Below, piece by piece: positions 1 to 6,212 of a stretch of DNA of 31,770 nt. Below the pieces are notes generated by a model, which saw only the letters and a program-made list of their open reading frames with translations, was not told the origin of the DNA and searched no databases. The stretch spans positions 1-31,770 of the forward strand of contig DUIO01000352.1 of assembly GCA_013330315.1 (NCBI GenBank), written 5' to 3'. Origin of the DNA: Methanosarcina sp. (lineage in GTDB: Archaea > Halobacteriota > Methanosarcinia > Methanosarcinales > Methanosarcinaceae). The position numbers and the translations under genes are program-made. How positions within the stretch are numbered: the stretch's first letter is position 1; each line of letters opens with the position of its first letter.

Positions 1-263
1 TCGGAATGAGAGAAGGAGAAGAAAAAACTCTAAAAATCCCTCCAGAAGATGCATACGGAGAATATATGGAAGAGTACTCAAGGGAGCTTCCTCGTGATGC
101 TGTTGATTTTGCTCCGGAAGTAGGGATGCAGCTGGCTACTGACACGGGTTTAAGAGGTATTATCACAGAAGTAGGAGAGGAAAACTTCGTTGTGGATTTC
201 AACCACTCGCTTGCAGGCAAGACTCTCATATTCAAAGTAAAAGTCGTTTCAGTGGAGGCATGA
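1..263 (+). CDS. FKBP-type peptidyl-prolyl isomerase, C-terminal part (cut by window edge)
   Basis: Carboxy-terminal part of an FKBP-type prolyl cis-trans isomerase, a protein-folding catalyst. The frame is already open at base 3 (Gly-Met-Arg-Glu-Gly-Glu-Glu), so the Met at base 6 is internal and the true start lies before the window. The visible part holds the end of the FKBP core (MREGEEKTLKIPPEDAYGEY), then the archaeal inserted domain, then the returning core strand (VVDFNHSLAGKTLIFKVKVV). The same blocks occur in the next two genes, so this is the first of three tandem paralogues. The stop is 5 bases before the next ATG, implying co-transcription. Whether it carries a lipoprotein signal like its neighbour cannot be seen. 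Confidence 0.9.
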   Translation, partial: GMREGEEKTLKIPPEDAYGEYMEEYSRELPRDAVDFAPEVGMQLATDTGLRGIITEVGEENFVVDFNHSLAGKTLIFKVKVVSVEA

Positions 264-268
264 GATAA

Positions 269-820
269 ATGAGGGGCGGGAGGGGCTTAAATTATTTCCT
301 GACAATACTGCTTCTTGGAGGCATCATCCTTGGGAGCGGGTGCACGGATGACGGGACCGGTGACGGCAGGGCTGTAAGGTCAGGAGATACGGTCAAGGTA
401 GACTACGTAGGAAAGTTTGAAAACGGCACCACTTTTGATACCTCTATAAGAGAGGTTGCTGAGGAAGAAGACATATATGTTCAGGAAAGAAATTACACTC
501 CTCTTACCTTTACGGTAGGCTCCGGCCAGGTAATCAAAGGCTTTGATGAAGGAATAATCGGAATGAGAGAAGGAGAAGAAAAAAATCTGACCATTCCTCC
601 CGAAAAAGCTTATGGTGAATATAATGAAACCAGGGTTCAGACGTTCCCGCTGGAAGTGATCGGGTTTCAGGAACCGCCTGAAATAGGGCAGAGGTTCCCC
701 AGTCCGTATGGTCAATTCAAAGTGATCGATGTGAATGAAACCCATGCTACTCTGGACTTCAACCACGAACTTGCGGGCAAGACTCTTGTTTTCGACATCA
801 AACTTGTATCAATAGAGTAA
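269..820 (+). CDS. FKBP-type peptidyl-prolyl isomerase, predicted lipoprotein
   Basis: Prolyl isomerase of 183 residues predicted to act outside the membrane. Residues about 8-25 are hydrophobic and end in the lipobox-like LGSGC, with Cys25 followed by an Asp/Gly-rich linker, so lipid anchoring to the outer face is likely. The FKBP core starts near residue 38 (VDYVGKFENGTTFDTS) and continues through FTVGSGQVIKGFDEGIIGMREGEE. The inserted domain typical of archaeal FKBPs (chaperone-like in studied members) follows, then DFNHELAGKTLVFDI closes the fold. It lies 5 bases after the upstream FKBP gene and very probably in the same transcript. Proline isomerisation or chaperoning of exported proteins is inferred from the family and the signal. 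Confidence 0.93.
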   Translation: MRGGRGLNYFLTILLLGGIILGSGCTDDGTGDGRAVRSGDTVKVDYVGKFENGTTFDTSIREVAEEEDIYVQERNYTPLTFTVGSGQVIKGFDEGIIGMREGEEKNLTIPPEKAYGEYNETRVQTFPLEVIGFQEPPEIGQRFPSPYGQFKVIDVNETHATLDFNHELAGKTLVFDIKLVSIE

Positions 821-879
821 AGTTAAGTATATATAACCCATTTAAAACCTAACTTATATTTTTTAAAAGGACTTATCTT

Positions 880-910
880 CCTGGAATCCGAAAAACACAA
901 GGAATCCAGG
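880..910 (+). promoter_or_regulatory. imperfect hairpin in the leader of the third FKBP gene
   Basis: CCTGGAATCC (880-889) can pair with GGAATCCAGG (901-910) at 9 of 10 positions around an 11-base loop. It is followed by CTTTAAAAAATAA and sits 28 bases before the ATG at 938. A TATA-like stretch (tatatata, about 829-836) lies upstream, so the hairpin would be inside the 5' leader. It could be an attenuator, a terminator for the upstream gene pair, or of no function. Confidence 0.4.
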
Positions 911-937
911 CTTTAAAAAATAACAGGAGAAGGGATA

Positions 938-1414
938 ATGGAGAACCCTCGTACTGTGAAAAAGGGAGACTATCTCCTTATTGATTATACTGGAAAGTTT
1001 GAAGACGGAACGGTATTTGACACAACCGTAAAAGAAAAAGCTCTTGAAGCCGGAATATACAGCGAGGAAAAGGAATACAGGCCTTTTTTTTTCAGGACAG
1101 ATGCCCGTCAGGTGATAAGAGGTATCGATGCAGGGGTCCTCGGGATGCACGAAGGAGAAGAAAAAACCTTGAAAATCGCACCTGAAGAAGCATACGGAGA
1201 ATATAAAGACTATCTCGTTCAAAAAATTCCTCTGTTAAGACTTGAGCTGATGGAACCTCCGAAAGTGGGGGAAAAAATCAAGACTCCTGGTGGGAAGGAG
1301 GTTAAAGTGCTCGATTCTACAGAGAGTTATGCAATTCTTGATTTTAATTATGAACTTGCAGGTAAAACTCTTGTCCTTGAAATAAAGATCGTTTCCATTG
1401 TGAGCAAATCCTGA
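938..1414 (+). CDS. FKBP-type peptidyl-prolyl isomerase, cytoplasmic form
   Basis: Third tandem FKBP, 158 residues, with no signal peptide, so it is predicted to act in the cytoplasm. Core: IDYTGKFEDGTVFDTT near residues 15-30, then RQVIRGIDAGVLGMHEGEEKTLKIAPEEAYGEY, the inserted domain at about 90-130, and DFNYELAGKTLVLEIKIV at the end. A good ribosome site (GGAGAAGGGAT) precedes the ATG at 938. The 117-base gap from the previous gene contains its own TATA-like sequence and a hairpin, so it may be transcribed separately. Some aromatic FKBP pocket residues seem altered (for example PFFFRTDARQVIRG instead of FTVGSGQVIKG), so its activity may differ from that of its neighbours. Confidence 0.92.
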   Translation: MENPRTVKKGDYLLIDYTGKFEDGTVFDTTVKEKALEAGIYSEEKEYRPFFFRTDARQVIRGIDAGVLGMHEGEEKTLKIAPEEAYGEYKDYLVQKIPLLRLELMEPPKVGEKIKTPGGKEVKVLDSTESYAILDFNYELAGKTLVLEIKIVSIVSKS

Positions 1415-1453
1415 AAACAAATACGCTCCGAAATGTAGACCAGCCTGATATAA

Positions 1454-1474
1454 GCTGCATTTTAAAAATGCAGC
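1454..1474. terminator. perfect palindrome, likely terminator after the FKBP genes
   Basis: GCTGCATTTT and AAAATGCAGC form a perfect 10-bp inverted repeat around a single A, followed by CTTTT. It lies 40 bases after the stop of the third FKBP gene. The position and trailing T-run suit a transcription terminator, although archaeal termination relies mainly on T-tracts. Confidence 0.5.
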
Positions 1475-1514
1475 CTTTTAAAAATGTAGCCACTTCTCAA
1501 AAACATAATATAAC

Positions 1515-1578
1515 TCATAAATTACAGATAACAATTCTCAAAACACAGATAACAACTCCCAAATTACGGATAATTCTT
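1515..1578. repeat. degenerate ~21-bp tandem repeat
   Basis: About three diverged copies resembling AAATTACAGATAACAATTCTC follow one another between the FKBP genes and the OB-fold gene (AAATTACAGATAACAATTCTC is changed to AAAACACAGATAACAACTCCC, then to AAATTACGGATAATTCTTG). No gene is visible in 1415-1678. The boundaries are approximate. Confidence 0.45.
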
Positions 1579-1678
1579 GAAAATAGCTAATTCTTAAAAA
1601 TACAGCTAATTTTGAAATAGATTTATCTTCATTAGAATTCAATATAAGTTAAATTCGTATAAGTTAATTTAAGGCTAC

Positions 1679-2098
1679 ATGGACCGGGGGACAACAAAGA
1701 AAATGGAGAAAGAAGAGAAAGTTGTGGTAGTGTTACTCATTATGGCATTGTCCTCTCTTTCGACAGCATATGTATTTTTCGGATCCGAGCTTGCAGGAGA
1801 CGGAAAAGCGGAAGGAAAAGCCCTGCGGTATACTCACGAATCCGAAATTGGAGAAAAAGTAACTCTTGATGCCGAGGTTTTAAGCAAGCGTCTTACATAC
1901 ACCGGAGACCACCTGCTTCTTGAAGTTGACTTTGATTCTGAGGTCCTGAGCATATTTGTTCCGAAAACCGCCGGAGCTGAAGTCCTGAATAGCTCAATCA
2001 GCGAAGGTGATTTCATAAGCATAACAGGCATTATTTCTGAATACAAAGGGAGAAAAGAGATCAGAGTGGAAAGAAAAGAAGATATTATCATAAAATAA
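1679..2098 (+). CDS. membrane-anchored OB-fold protein
   Basis: Protein of 139 residues. A short charged start is followed by one hydrophobic helix (about residues 15-34, VVVVLLIMALSSLSTAYVFF) and then a soluble beta-rich domain (about 50-135). The phrases GEKVTLDAEVLSKRL, LEVDFDSEVLSIFVP and SEGDFISITGIISEYKGRKEIRVER follow the strand pattern of the tRNA-anticodon/helicase-type OB fold, seen in small archaeal membrane proteins of unknown role. The OB domain probably faces outward, so nucleic-acid binding should not be assumed. ATG at 1679 follows AAGG; ATG at 1703 is an alternative. The last codons lie inside a 17-bp tandem repeat that continues past the stop. Confidence 0.7.
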   Translation: MDRGTTKKMEKEEKVVVVLLIMALSSLSTAYVFFGSELAGDGKAEGKALRYTHESEIGEKVTLDAEVLSKRLTYTGDHLLLEVDFDSEVLSIFVPKTAGAEVLNSSISEGDFISITGIISEYKGRKEIRVERKEDIIIK

Positions 2099-2198
2099 AT
2101 ATTACCATAAAATAAATATTATCATGAAGTAAATATCATCATAAAATAAATATTATCGTGAAGTAAATATTATCATGAAGTAAATCGTCCTGAAAAAG
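2080..2198. repeat. 17-bp tandem repeat, about 7 copies
   Basis: Exact 17-base periodicity with units starting at 2080, 2097, 2114, 2131, 2148, 2165 and 2182 (type unit AAATATTATCATGAAGT, alternating with AAATATTACCATAAAAT). The first copy encodes the final residues (DIIIK) and stop of the OB-fold gene, so the repeat either arose from, or runs into, the coding end. Confidence 0.85.
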
Positions 2199-2269
2199 AT
2201 ATTATCCTTGTGCAACTCTGAAATAAGGAAAGAAAAACACTTTACTTTGAATAATTGCAGCTAATAAGC

Positions 2270-2277
2270 TTTATATC
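2270..2277 (+). promoter_or_regulatory. TATA-box-like promoter of the nucleotidyltransferase gene
   Basis: TTTATATC, 51 bases before the ATG at 2328, is the best TATA-box match in this gap. With archaeal spacing, transcription would start near 2300, leaving a leader of about 25-30 bases. Confidence 0.4.
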
Positions 2278-2327
2278 TGAAAATTGATCGCTAATAATAT
2301 ATCCATAAAACAACGTTGGGAAAAAAT

Positions 2328-3506
2328 ATGAAAGCATGTATTATGTGCGGAGGCGCTGGAACAAGGCTCAGACCGCTGACCTTTAAGCACCCGAAGCCAA
2401 GCATACCGATTCTTAATAAGCCGTCAGTCCGGCATCTAATAGAGCACCTCTCAAGAGAGGGATTCAATGAAATAATTATGACCCTTGGGTACATGGGGGA
2501 ACGCATAGAAGAACAGCTTGGAGACGGGCATATGTTTGGGGTGCATATAGATTACGTTTATGAAAAAGAAAAGATGGGGACTGCGGGAGGAGTTAAGAAT
2601 GCGGAACAGTACCTGAAAAATGAGCCTTTTATCGTGCTTGGGGGAGACCATGTACTGAATCTTGACCTGAGAGAGATGTACCGCTTCCATGAGGCAAATG
2701 ATGCGCTGGTTACCATAGGGCTTCTTTCCATTGATGACCCCAGGGAATTCGGGATTGCGGATATGGATATAAACAACCGGATACACCGCTTCCTTGAAAA
2801 ACCCAAGGCAGGACAGATTTTCAGCAACCTTGCAAGTACAGGTATTTACGTCTGTAGTCCTGAAATTTTTGACTGGATCCCGGACAATAAAAAGTACGAT
2901 TTTGCAAAAGATGTCTTCCCTGCTATGCTTGCGGCAGATGAAAAAATTAACGGCGTACTCGTTAGGGGAAAATGGACGGATGTAGGGAGTTCTGCAGCTT
3001 ACAGGCAGGCTCAACGCTGGATGCTTGATGCTCTTCCCGGAACTACCATAGAGGGGAACTTTACAACAAGAAATGCAAGAATACGAGGTCCCTTATCTAT
3101 AGGAAATAATGTATGCATAGGTTCTAATTCTTCCCTTGTAGGGCCGATTGTCATAGGGGAAAACACTGTAATCGGGGACAGCGTCCTCATCGGCCCCTAC
3201 AGTGTGATAGGCGCAAACTGCACTATCGAAAATAACACAAAAATTCTTTCGTCTTATCTATTTGATGGTGTTTCAATAGGAAAAGGCTCCAATATCTCTG
3301 GAGCTGTTGTTGCTGATGAAACCGCCATCGGAGAGAAATGCAACCTTGAGAATGGCACGGTAATCGGGCATAAGGTGACTATTGGGGACGACTCTACCAT
3401 ACACTCAGGAGTTAAAATATGGCCTGAAGTGATGATAGATAAGAATTCCAGTATAAAGGAAACTGTCGTTAATTCAGAATATGACACTGCGCAGGAAGGA
3501 TCGTAA
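2328..3506 (+). CDS. sugar-phosphate nucleotidyltransferase (mannose-1-P guanylyltransferase / glucose-1-P thymidylyltransferase family)
   Basis: Makes a nucleotide sugar from a sugar-1-phosphate and an NTP. The 392-residue protein begins MKACIMCGGAGTRLRPLT, the nucleotide-binding loop of this family, followed by the KPSIPILNKP segment. The GGDHVL motif (about residue 102) is the usual metal/nucleotide-binding acidic site. The catalytic domain (about 1-230) ends near RGKWTDVGSSAAY. The rest (about 240-385) is a hexapeptide-repeat left-handed beta-helix (IGNNVCIGSNSSLVG, IGENTVIGDSVLIG), often involved in oligomerisation or a second acyltransferase activity. ATG at 2328 is chosen over the in-frame TTG at 2316 because it fits the family N-terminus. 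The nucleotide and sugar specificity cannot be read with confidence. The downstream genes suggest surface-glycan synthesis. Confidence 0.9.
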   Translation: MKACIMCGGAGTRLRPLTFKHPKPSIPILNKPSVRHLIEHLSREGFNEIIMTLGYMGERIEEQLGDGHMFGVHIDYVYEKEKMGTAGGVKNAEQYLKNEPFIVLGGDHVLNLDLREMYRFHEANDALVTIGLLSIDDPREFGIADMDINNRIHRFLEKPKAGQIFSNLASTGIYVCSPEIFDWIPDNKKYDFAKDVFPAMLAADEKINGVLVRGKWTDVGSSAAYRQAQRWMLDALPGTTIEGNFTTRNARIRGPLSIGNNVCIGSNSSLVGPIVIGENTVIGDSVLIGPYSVIGANCTIENNTKILSSYLFDGVSIGKGSNISGAVVADETAIGEKCNLENGTVIGHKVTIGDDSTIHSGVKIWPEVMIDKNSSIKETVVNSEYDTAQEGS

Positions 3507-4153
3507 GTTCCGGTAAGGCAGTAAATTCAGCTAAGGTAGTAAGTCAAGGCTAAGATCATAAGTACGAGTTAAGGTCATGGTACAGGTTAAGGCACGAATT
3601 ATAAAAATTTATACATAAATTTTGAGTATAAATTTCCTTTATCCTGAATACTATTACCTTTAACAACAATGACTTTAACAATATTACCTTTAACAATATT
3701 ACCTTTAACAACAATGCCTTTATATCGCGGCTGACCTGTAACTTCAAATTGGGCTCTTAAGACATTGCTCAATTTCCTTTTCACATTCTTTCGTGAATTT
3801 TTGCCTATTTTTGCTACCTTCTTATTTACTCTTCGGCAGGCTTTTCTCCAGATTAACGTACATTACCCATCCAAATATCTCATATTTCCTTATTTTTTTG
3901 TATGGATTTCTTAAGAAACAGCGCCTTTAAATGAATTAAATCGTTTCACAGGCATAAGTCTTTTAATAATAAGTGAGGATATTATAAGGACGTGAGTTAC
4001 ATTCCAATATTTAATTAAAAGTAAAGAAAACGGTTTAATCGGGCATATCTAACATCTCCTAACCCCATCCTGTGCCGTTCGTCATGCATTGAAGAAAAAG
4101 GTTTCCTTAAATAGGATGACGTATTTACTAAAGAATAAAATTAAGAGATTTAA
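3507..4153. other. 647-bp intergenic region with degenerate repeats, no gene seen
   Basis: I find no convincing gene. Bases 3515-3600 hold loose repeats of a gttaaggtca-like word, 3656-3720 a clearer 15-bp repeat (listed separately), and 3907-3918 a perfect 12-bp palindrome TTTCTTAAGAAA. The remainder is AT-rich. A TATA-like CCTTAAATA near 4108 could drive the membrane protein gene at 4154. Confidence 0.6.
3656..3720. repeat. ~15-bp tandem repeat, 4 copies
   Basis: Four successive copies of ACCTTTAACAATATT or ACCTTTAACAACAATG, unit length 14-16 bp (30 bp per pair), in the gap between the nucleotidyltransferase and the membrane protein. Confidence 0.75.
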
Positions 4154-5206
4154 ATGACCAGGTATAAAAAATGGCTTATTGGGTCGCTGGTTATCAGCGC
4201 AGTATCAATTGCCCTGGTTACGTGCCTGACTTTTAACTCGGAGACTGTTGACGCGCTGAGAAAGATCAGGCTGGAATACATTCTGGCAGCTGCACTCCTC
4301 CATATTTTCTCTTATTTAATATGGGGATTAAGAACCCGGGCCCTCTGCAAAGCTCTAGGGCACAGAATAAGTGTCCTGAAGGTAACAGAGATAGTAATAT
4401 CGAGTACTTTTGTAGCCGGAATTACTCCCTCTTCTGCAGGTGGAGAATTTCTGAGAGTCCACAGCCTGAGCAGGAACAGAATTCCTCTCGGAAGAGCTAC
4501 TGCAATCGTCGTAGGGGAACGTCTGCTTGATGCACTTTTTATCTTTTCCTGTTTGCCCTTCGCATTCTACATTCTGGGAGATATCCTTTCGGATTATAAG
4601 TTCGATGCGGCTTTTTTTACAGCAAACTTCCTTGTTTTTGTACTCCTGATCTTCTTTATTTATGGAGTATGGAAGCCCGAAAAAGCAAAATACGTAACTC
4701 GCAGGCTGACAGGCAAACTTGCCCCCTTTTTTGGAAAAAAAACCGATACCGCTATCTCACACCTTATAGAACAGATAGACAGAGAAATAGATCATTTCCA
4801 TGACAGCGTCAGAGTCTTTTTTTCCGAAGGGAAAAAAGGGCTGCTCTGGGGAGTTGTCTATACTTTAATCTTCTGGATCGTAGAATTTTCACTGCTTGTT
4901 ATGGTCCTGATGGGCCTCTCGAGAACACCTTCGATTATAACAGTCTTTGCAGCCCAGGTTCTCCTGGCTGTTATAATGGTGATACCTGCGACTCCCGGAG
5001 CAAGCGGGGTTGCCGAATTAGGAGCAGCTTCTATCTTTTCGATATTTGTAGATTCTTCTATCCTTGGAATTACCGTCCTTGCCTGGAGAGCCCTCACATA
5101 CCATATGAACCTTTTAATGGGAGGGCTGATGAGTTTAAAAATAATCAAAGATGCAAATCTGATCAAAAAATGGATAGGAGACCCGGAACCCAAGCACAGT
5201 GCATAA
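4154..5206 (+). CDS. flippase-like integral membrane protein (LPG synthase transmembrane / UPF0104 family)
   Basis: Membrane protein of 350 residues with about eight hydrophobic segments. It shows the family's conserved N-terminal block ITPSSAGGEFLRVHSL (near residues 94-109), GRATAIVVGERLLDAL, and the C-terminal block VIPATPGASGVAELGAASIFSIFV. These match the transmembrane domain shared by bacterial lysylphosphatidylglycerol synthases and many archaeal stand-alone homologues (COG0392). The soluble aminoacyl-transferase domain is absent, so it should not be called MprF; a lipid-flipping or lipid-handling role is inferred. It lies between a nucleotide-sugar enzyme and a polyprenol-kinase-like gene on the same strand, which suggests polyprenyl-linked glycan or lipid metabolism. 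Confidence 0.85.
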   Translation: MTRYKKWLIGSLVISAVSIALVTCLTFNSETVDALRKIRLEYILAAALLHIFSYLIWGLRTRALCKALGHRISVLKVTEIVISSTFVAGITPSSAGGEFLRVHSLSRNRIPLGRATAIVVGERLLDALFIFSCLPFAFYILGDILSDYKFDAAFFTANFLVFVLLIFFIYGVWKPEKAKYVTRRLTGKLAPFFGKKTDTAISHLIEQIDREIDHFHDSVRVFFSEGKKGLLWGVVYTLIFWIVEFSLLVMVLMGLSRTPSIITVFAAQVLLAVIMVIPATPGASGVAELGAASIFSIFVDSSILGITVLAWRALTYHMNLLMGGLMSLKIIKDANLIKKWIGDPEPKHSA

Positions 5207-5293
5207 ATATTGTTATTGAGCCGGGAAAAACTCAGTAAAACAATTTCCAGGAAGAATTCCAGAAAGTAAAGAGAACTTTCAAGCCCAGACCAG

Positions 5294-5306
5294 TATAAAT
5301 TTATAT
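5294..5306 (+). promoter_or_regulatory. TATA-box promoter close to the start codon
   Basis: TATAAATTTATAT lies about 33 bases before the ATG at 5332, and no Shine-Dalgarno sequence is visible. Archaeal TATA spacing puts the transcript start within about 10 bases of the ATG, so a nearly leaderless mRNA is likely. Confidence 0.5.
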
Positions 5307-5331
5307 TTCGTTCTCACAAACCCTTTATGCT

Positions 5332-5928
5332 ATGCCCTCAAGAGAAGTGATCTTTGAAGTTCTGAGAAAAAGTGTGCACCTGGTTTCAGTATTTATAGTG
5401 CTTATCTACGAATTTTTCGGAAAAGAGACAATTCTCTGGGTGCTCATGCTATTCCTTGTAGTTGTTCTTTTCCTGGAATATCTCAGGCTTGAAGAAGACC
5501 TGAAGATCCCCTTTTTTTATATGATGTATCGGGAGCATGAAGCTGACAGCCTCGGAGGGCATATTTACTTTGCCCTGGGTGCGATTGCAGCAATCTCCCT
5601 CTTTACCAGGGAAATTGCCTATGCTGCAGTTCTTATGACTACATTCGGAGACCTGGCGGCAGCCCTTATAGGAAAGTTCTACGGAAAAAGGAGAATTTTC
5701 AGAGAAATTTTTAAAAATGACAAATCTCTTGAAGGCTCAGCTTCCGAGTTTATAATTGACCTGCTGGTCGGGCTTGCTATAATTGGAAACCCGGTTGTGT
5801 CCCTGATTATGGCTTTTTTTGCAACCTTCACGGAAACTGCAGTAAATAAAATAGACGATAACCTTATAGTTCCTGTTTTTTCGGGCTTTTTCGGGCAGAT
5901 GACCCTGTTTATACTTATGTATTTCTGA
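5332..5928 (+). CDS. dolichol kinase-like / CTP-dependent polyprenol kinase family membrane protein
   Basis: Integral membrane protein of 198 residues from the SEC59/DGK1/VTE5 family (COG0170), whose members phosphorylate dolichol, phytol or diacylglycerol with CTP. It begins with the typical REVIFEVLRKSVHL block. It then has the phosphate-handling motif TTFGDLAAALIGKFYGKRR (about 103-121), NDKSLEGSASEF (about 129-140) and ETAVNKIDDNLIVPVFSGF near the end, all characteristic of the family. Five or six membrane segments are likely. The family's usual substrates suggest a polyprenol or geranylgeranyl lipid, but the actual substrate is not evident. It lies 125 bases after the flippase-like gene with its own TATA box. 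Confidence 0.85.
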   Translation: MPSREVIFEVLRKSVHLVSVFIVLIYEFFGKETILWVLMLFLVVVLFLEYLRLEEDLKIPFFYMMYREHEADSLGGHIYFALGAIAAISLFTREIAYAAVLMTTFGDLAAALIGKFYGKRRIFREIFKNDKSLEGSASEFIIDLLVGLAIIGNPVVSLIMAFFATFTETAVNKIDDNLIVPVFSGFFGQMTLFILMYF

Positions 5929-6088
5929 TTTGTATTTCTGATTCAATCAGAAAAATAGCATACGATAAGTCCATTTATCTGCCCATCTACCCGGAAAATC
6001 ATGGCAAAGGAAAAAGAGATAAAAAATAAAGGAAAAAAAGCCTAAAAAACCAATAAGAATTAAACATAGTACAATTAGGGAAGCAAAA

Positions 6089-6205
6089 CAGGGAAAAAGC
6101 AGGGAAAAAACAGGGAAAAAACAGGGAAAAAGCAGGGAAAAAACAGGGAAAAAACAGGGAAAAAGCAGGGAGAAAACAGGGAAAAATAGGGAAAAATAGG
6201 GAAAG
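6089..6205. repeat. 11-bp phased A-tract array (terminator region of the Bat-type cluster)
   Basis: CAGGG starts at 6089, 6100, 6111, 6122, 6133, 6144, 6155, 6166 and 6177, exactly 11 bp apart, followed by TAGGG at 6187 and 6197. Each unit is CAGGGAAAAAA or CAGGGAAAAAG. It lies directly after the stop of the minus-strand VWA gene, so that transcript would read repeated U5-U6 tracts, which are archaeal termination signals. It also separates two convergent genes. A-tracts repeated near the helical period would be expected to curve the DNA. Confidence 0.85.
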
Positions 6206-6212
6206 GAGAAAT

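Noticed and set aside
2316..2327. TTG start adding four residues to the nucleotidyltransferase
   Set aside because: The ATG at 2328 matches the usual family N-terminus and the TTG has no ribosome site.
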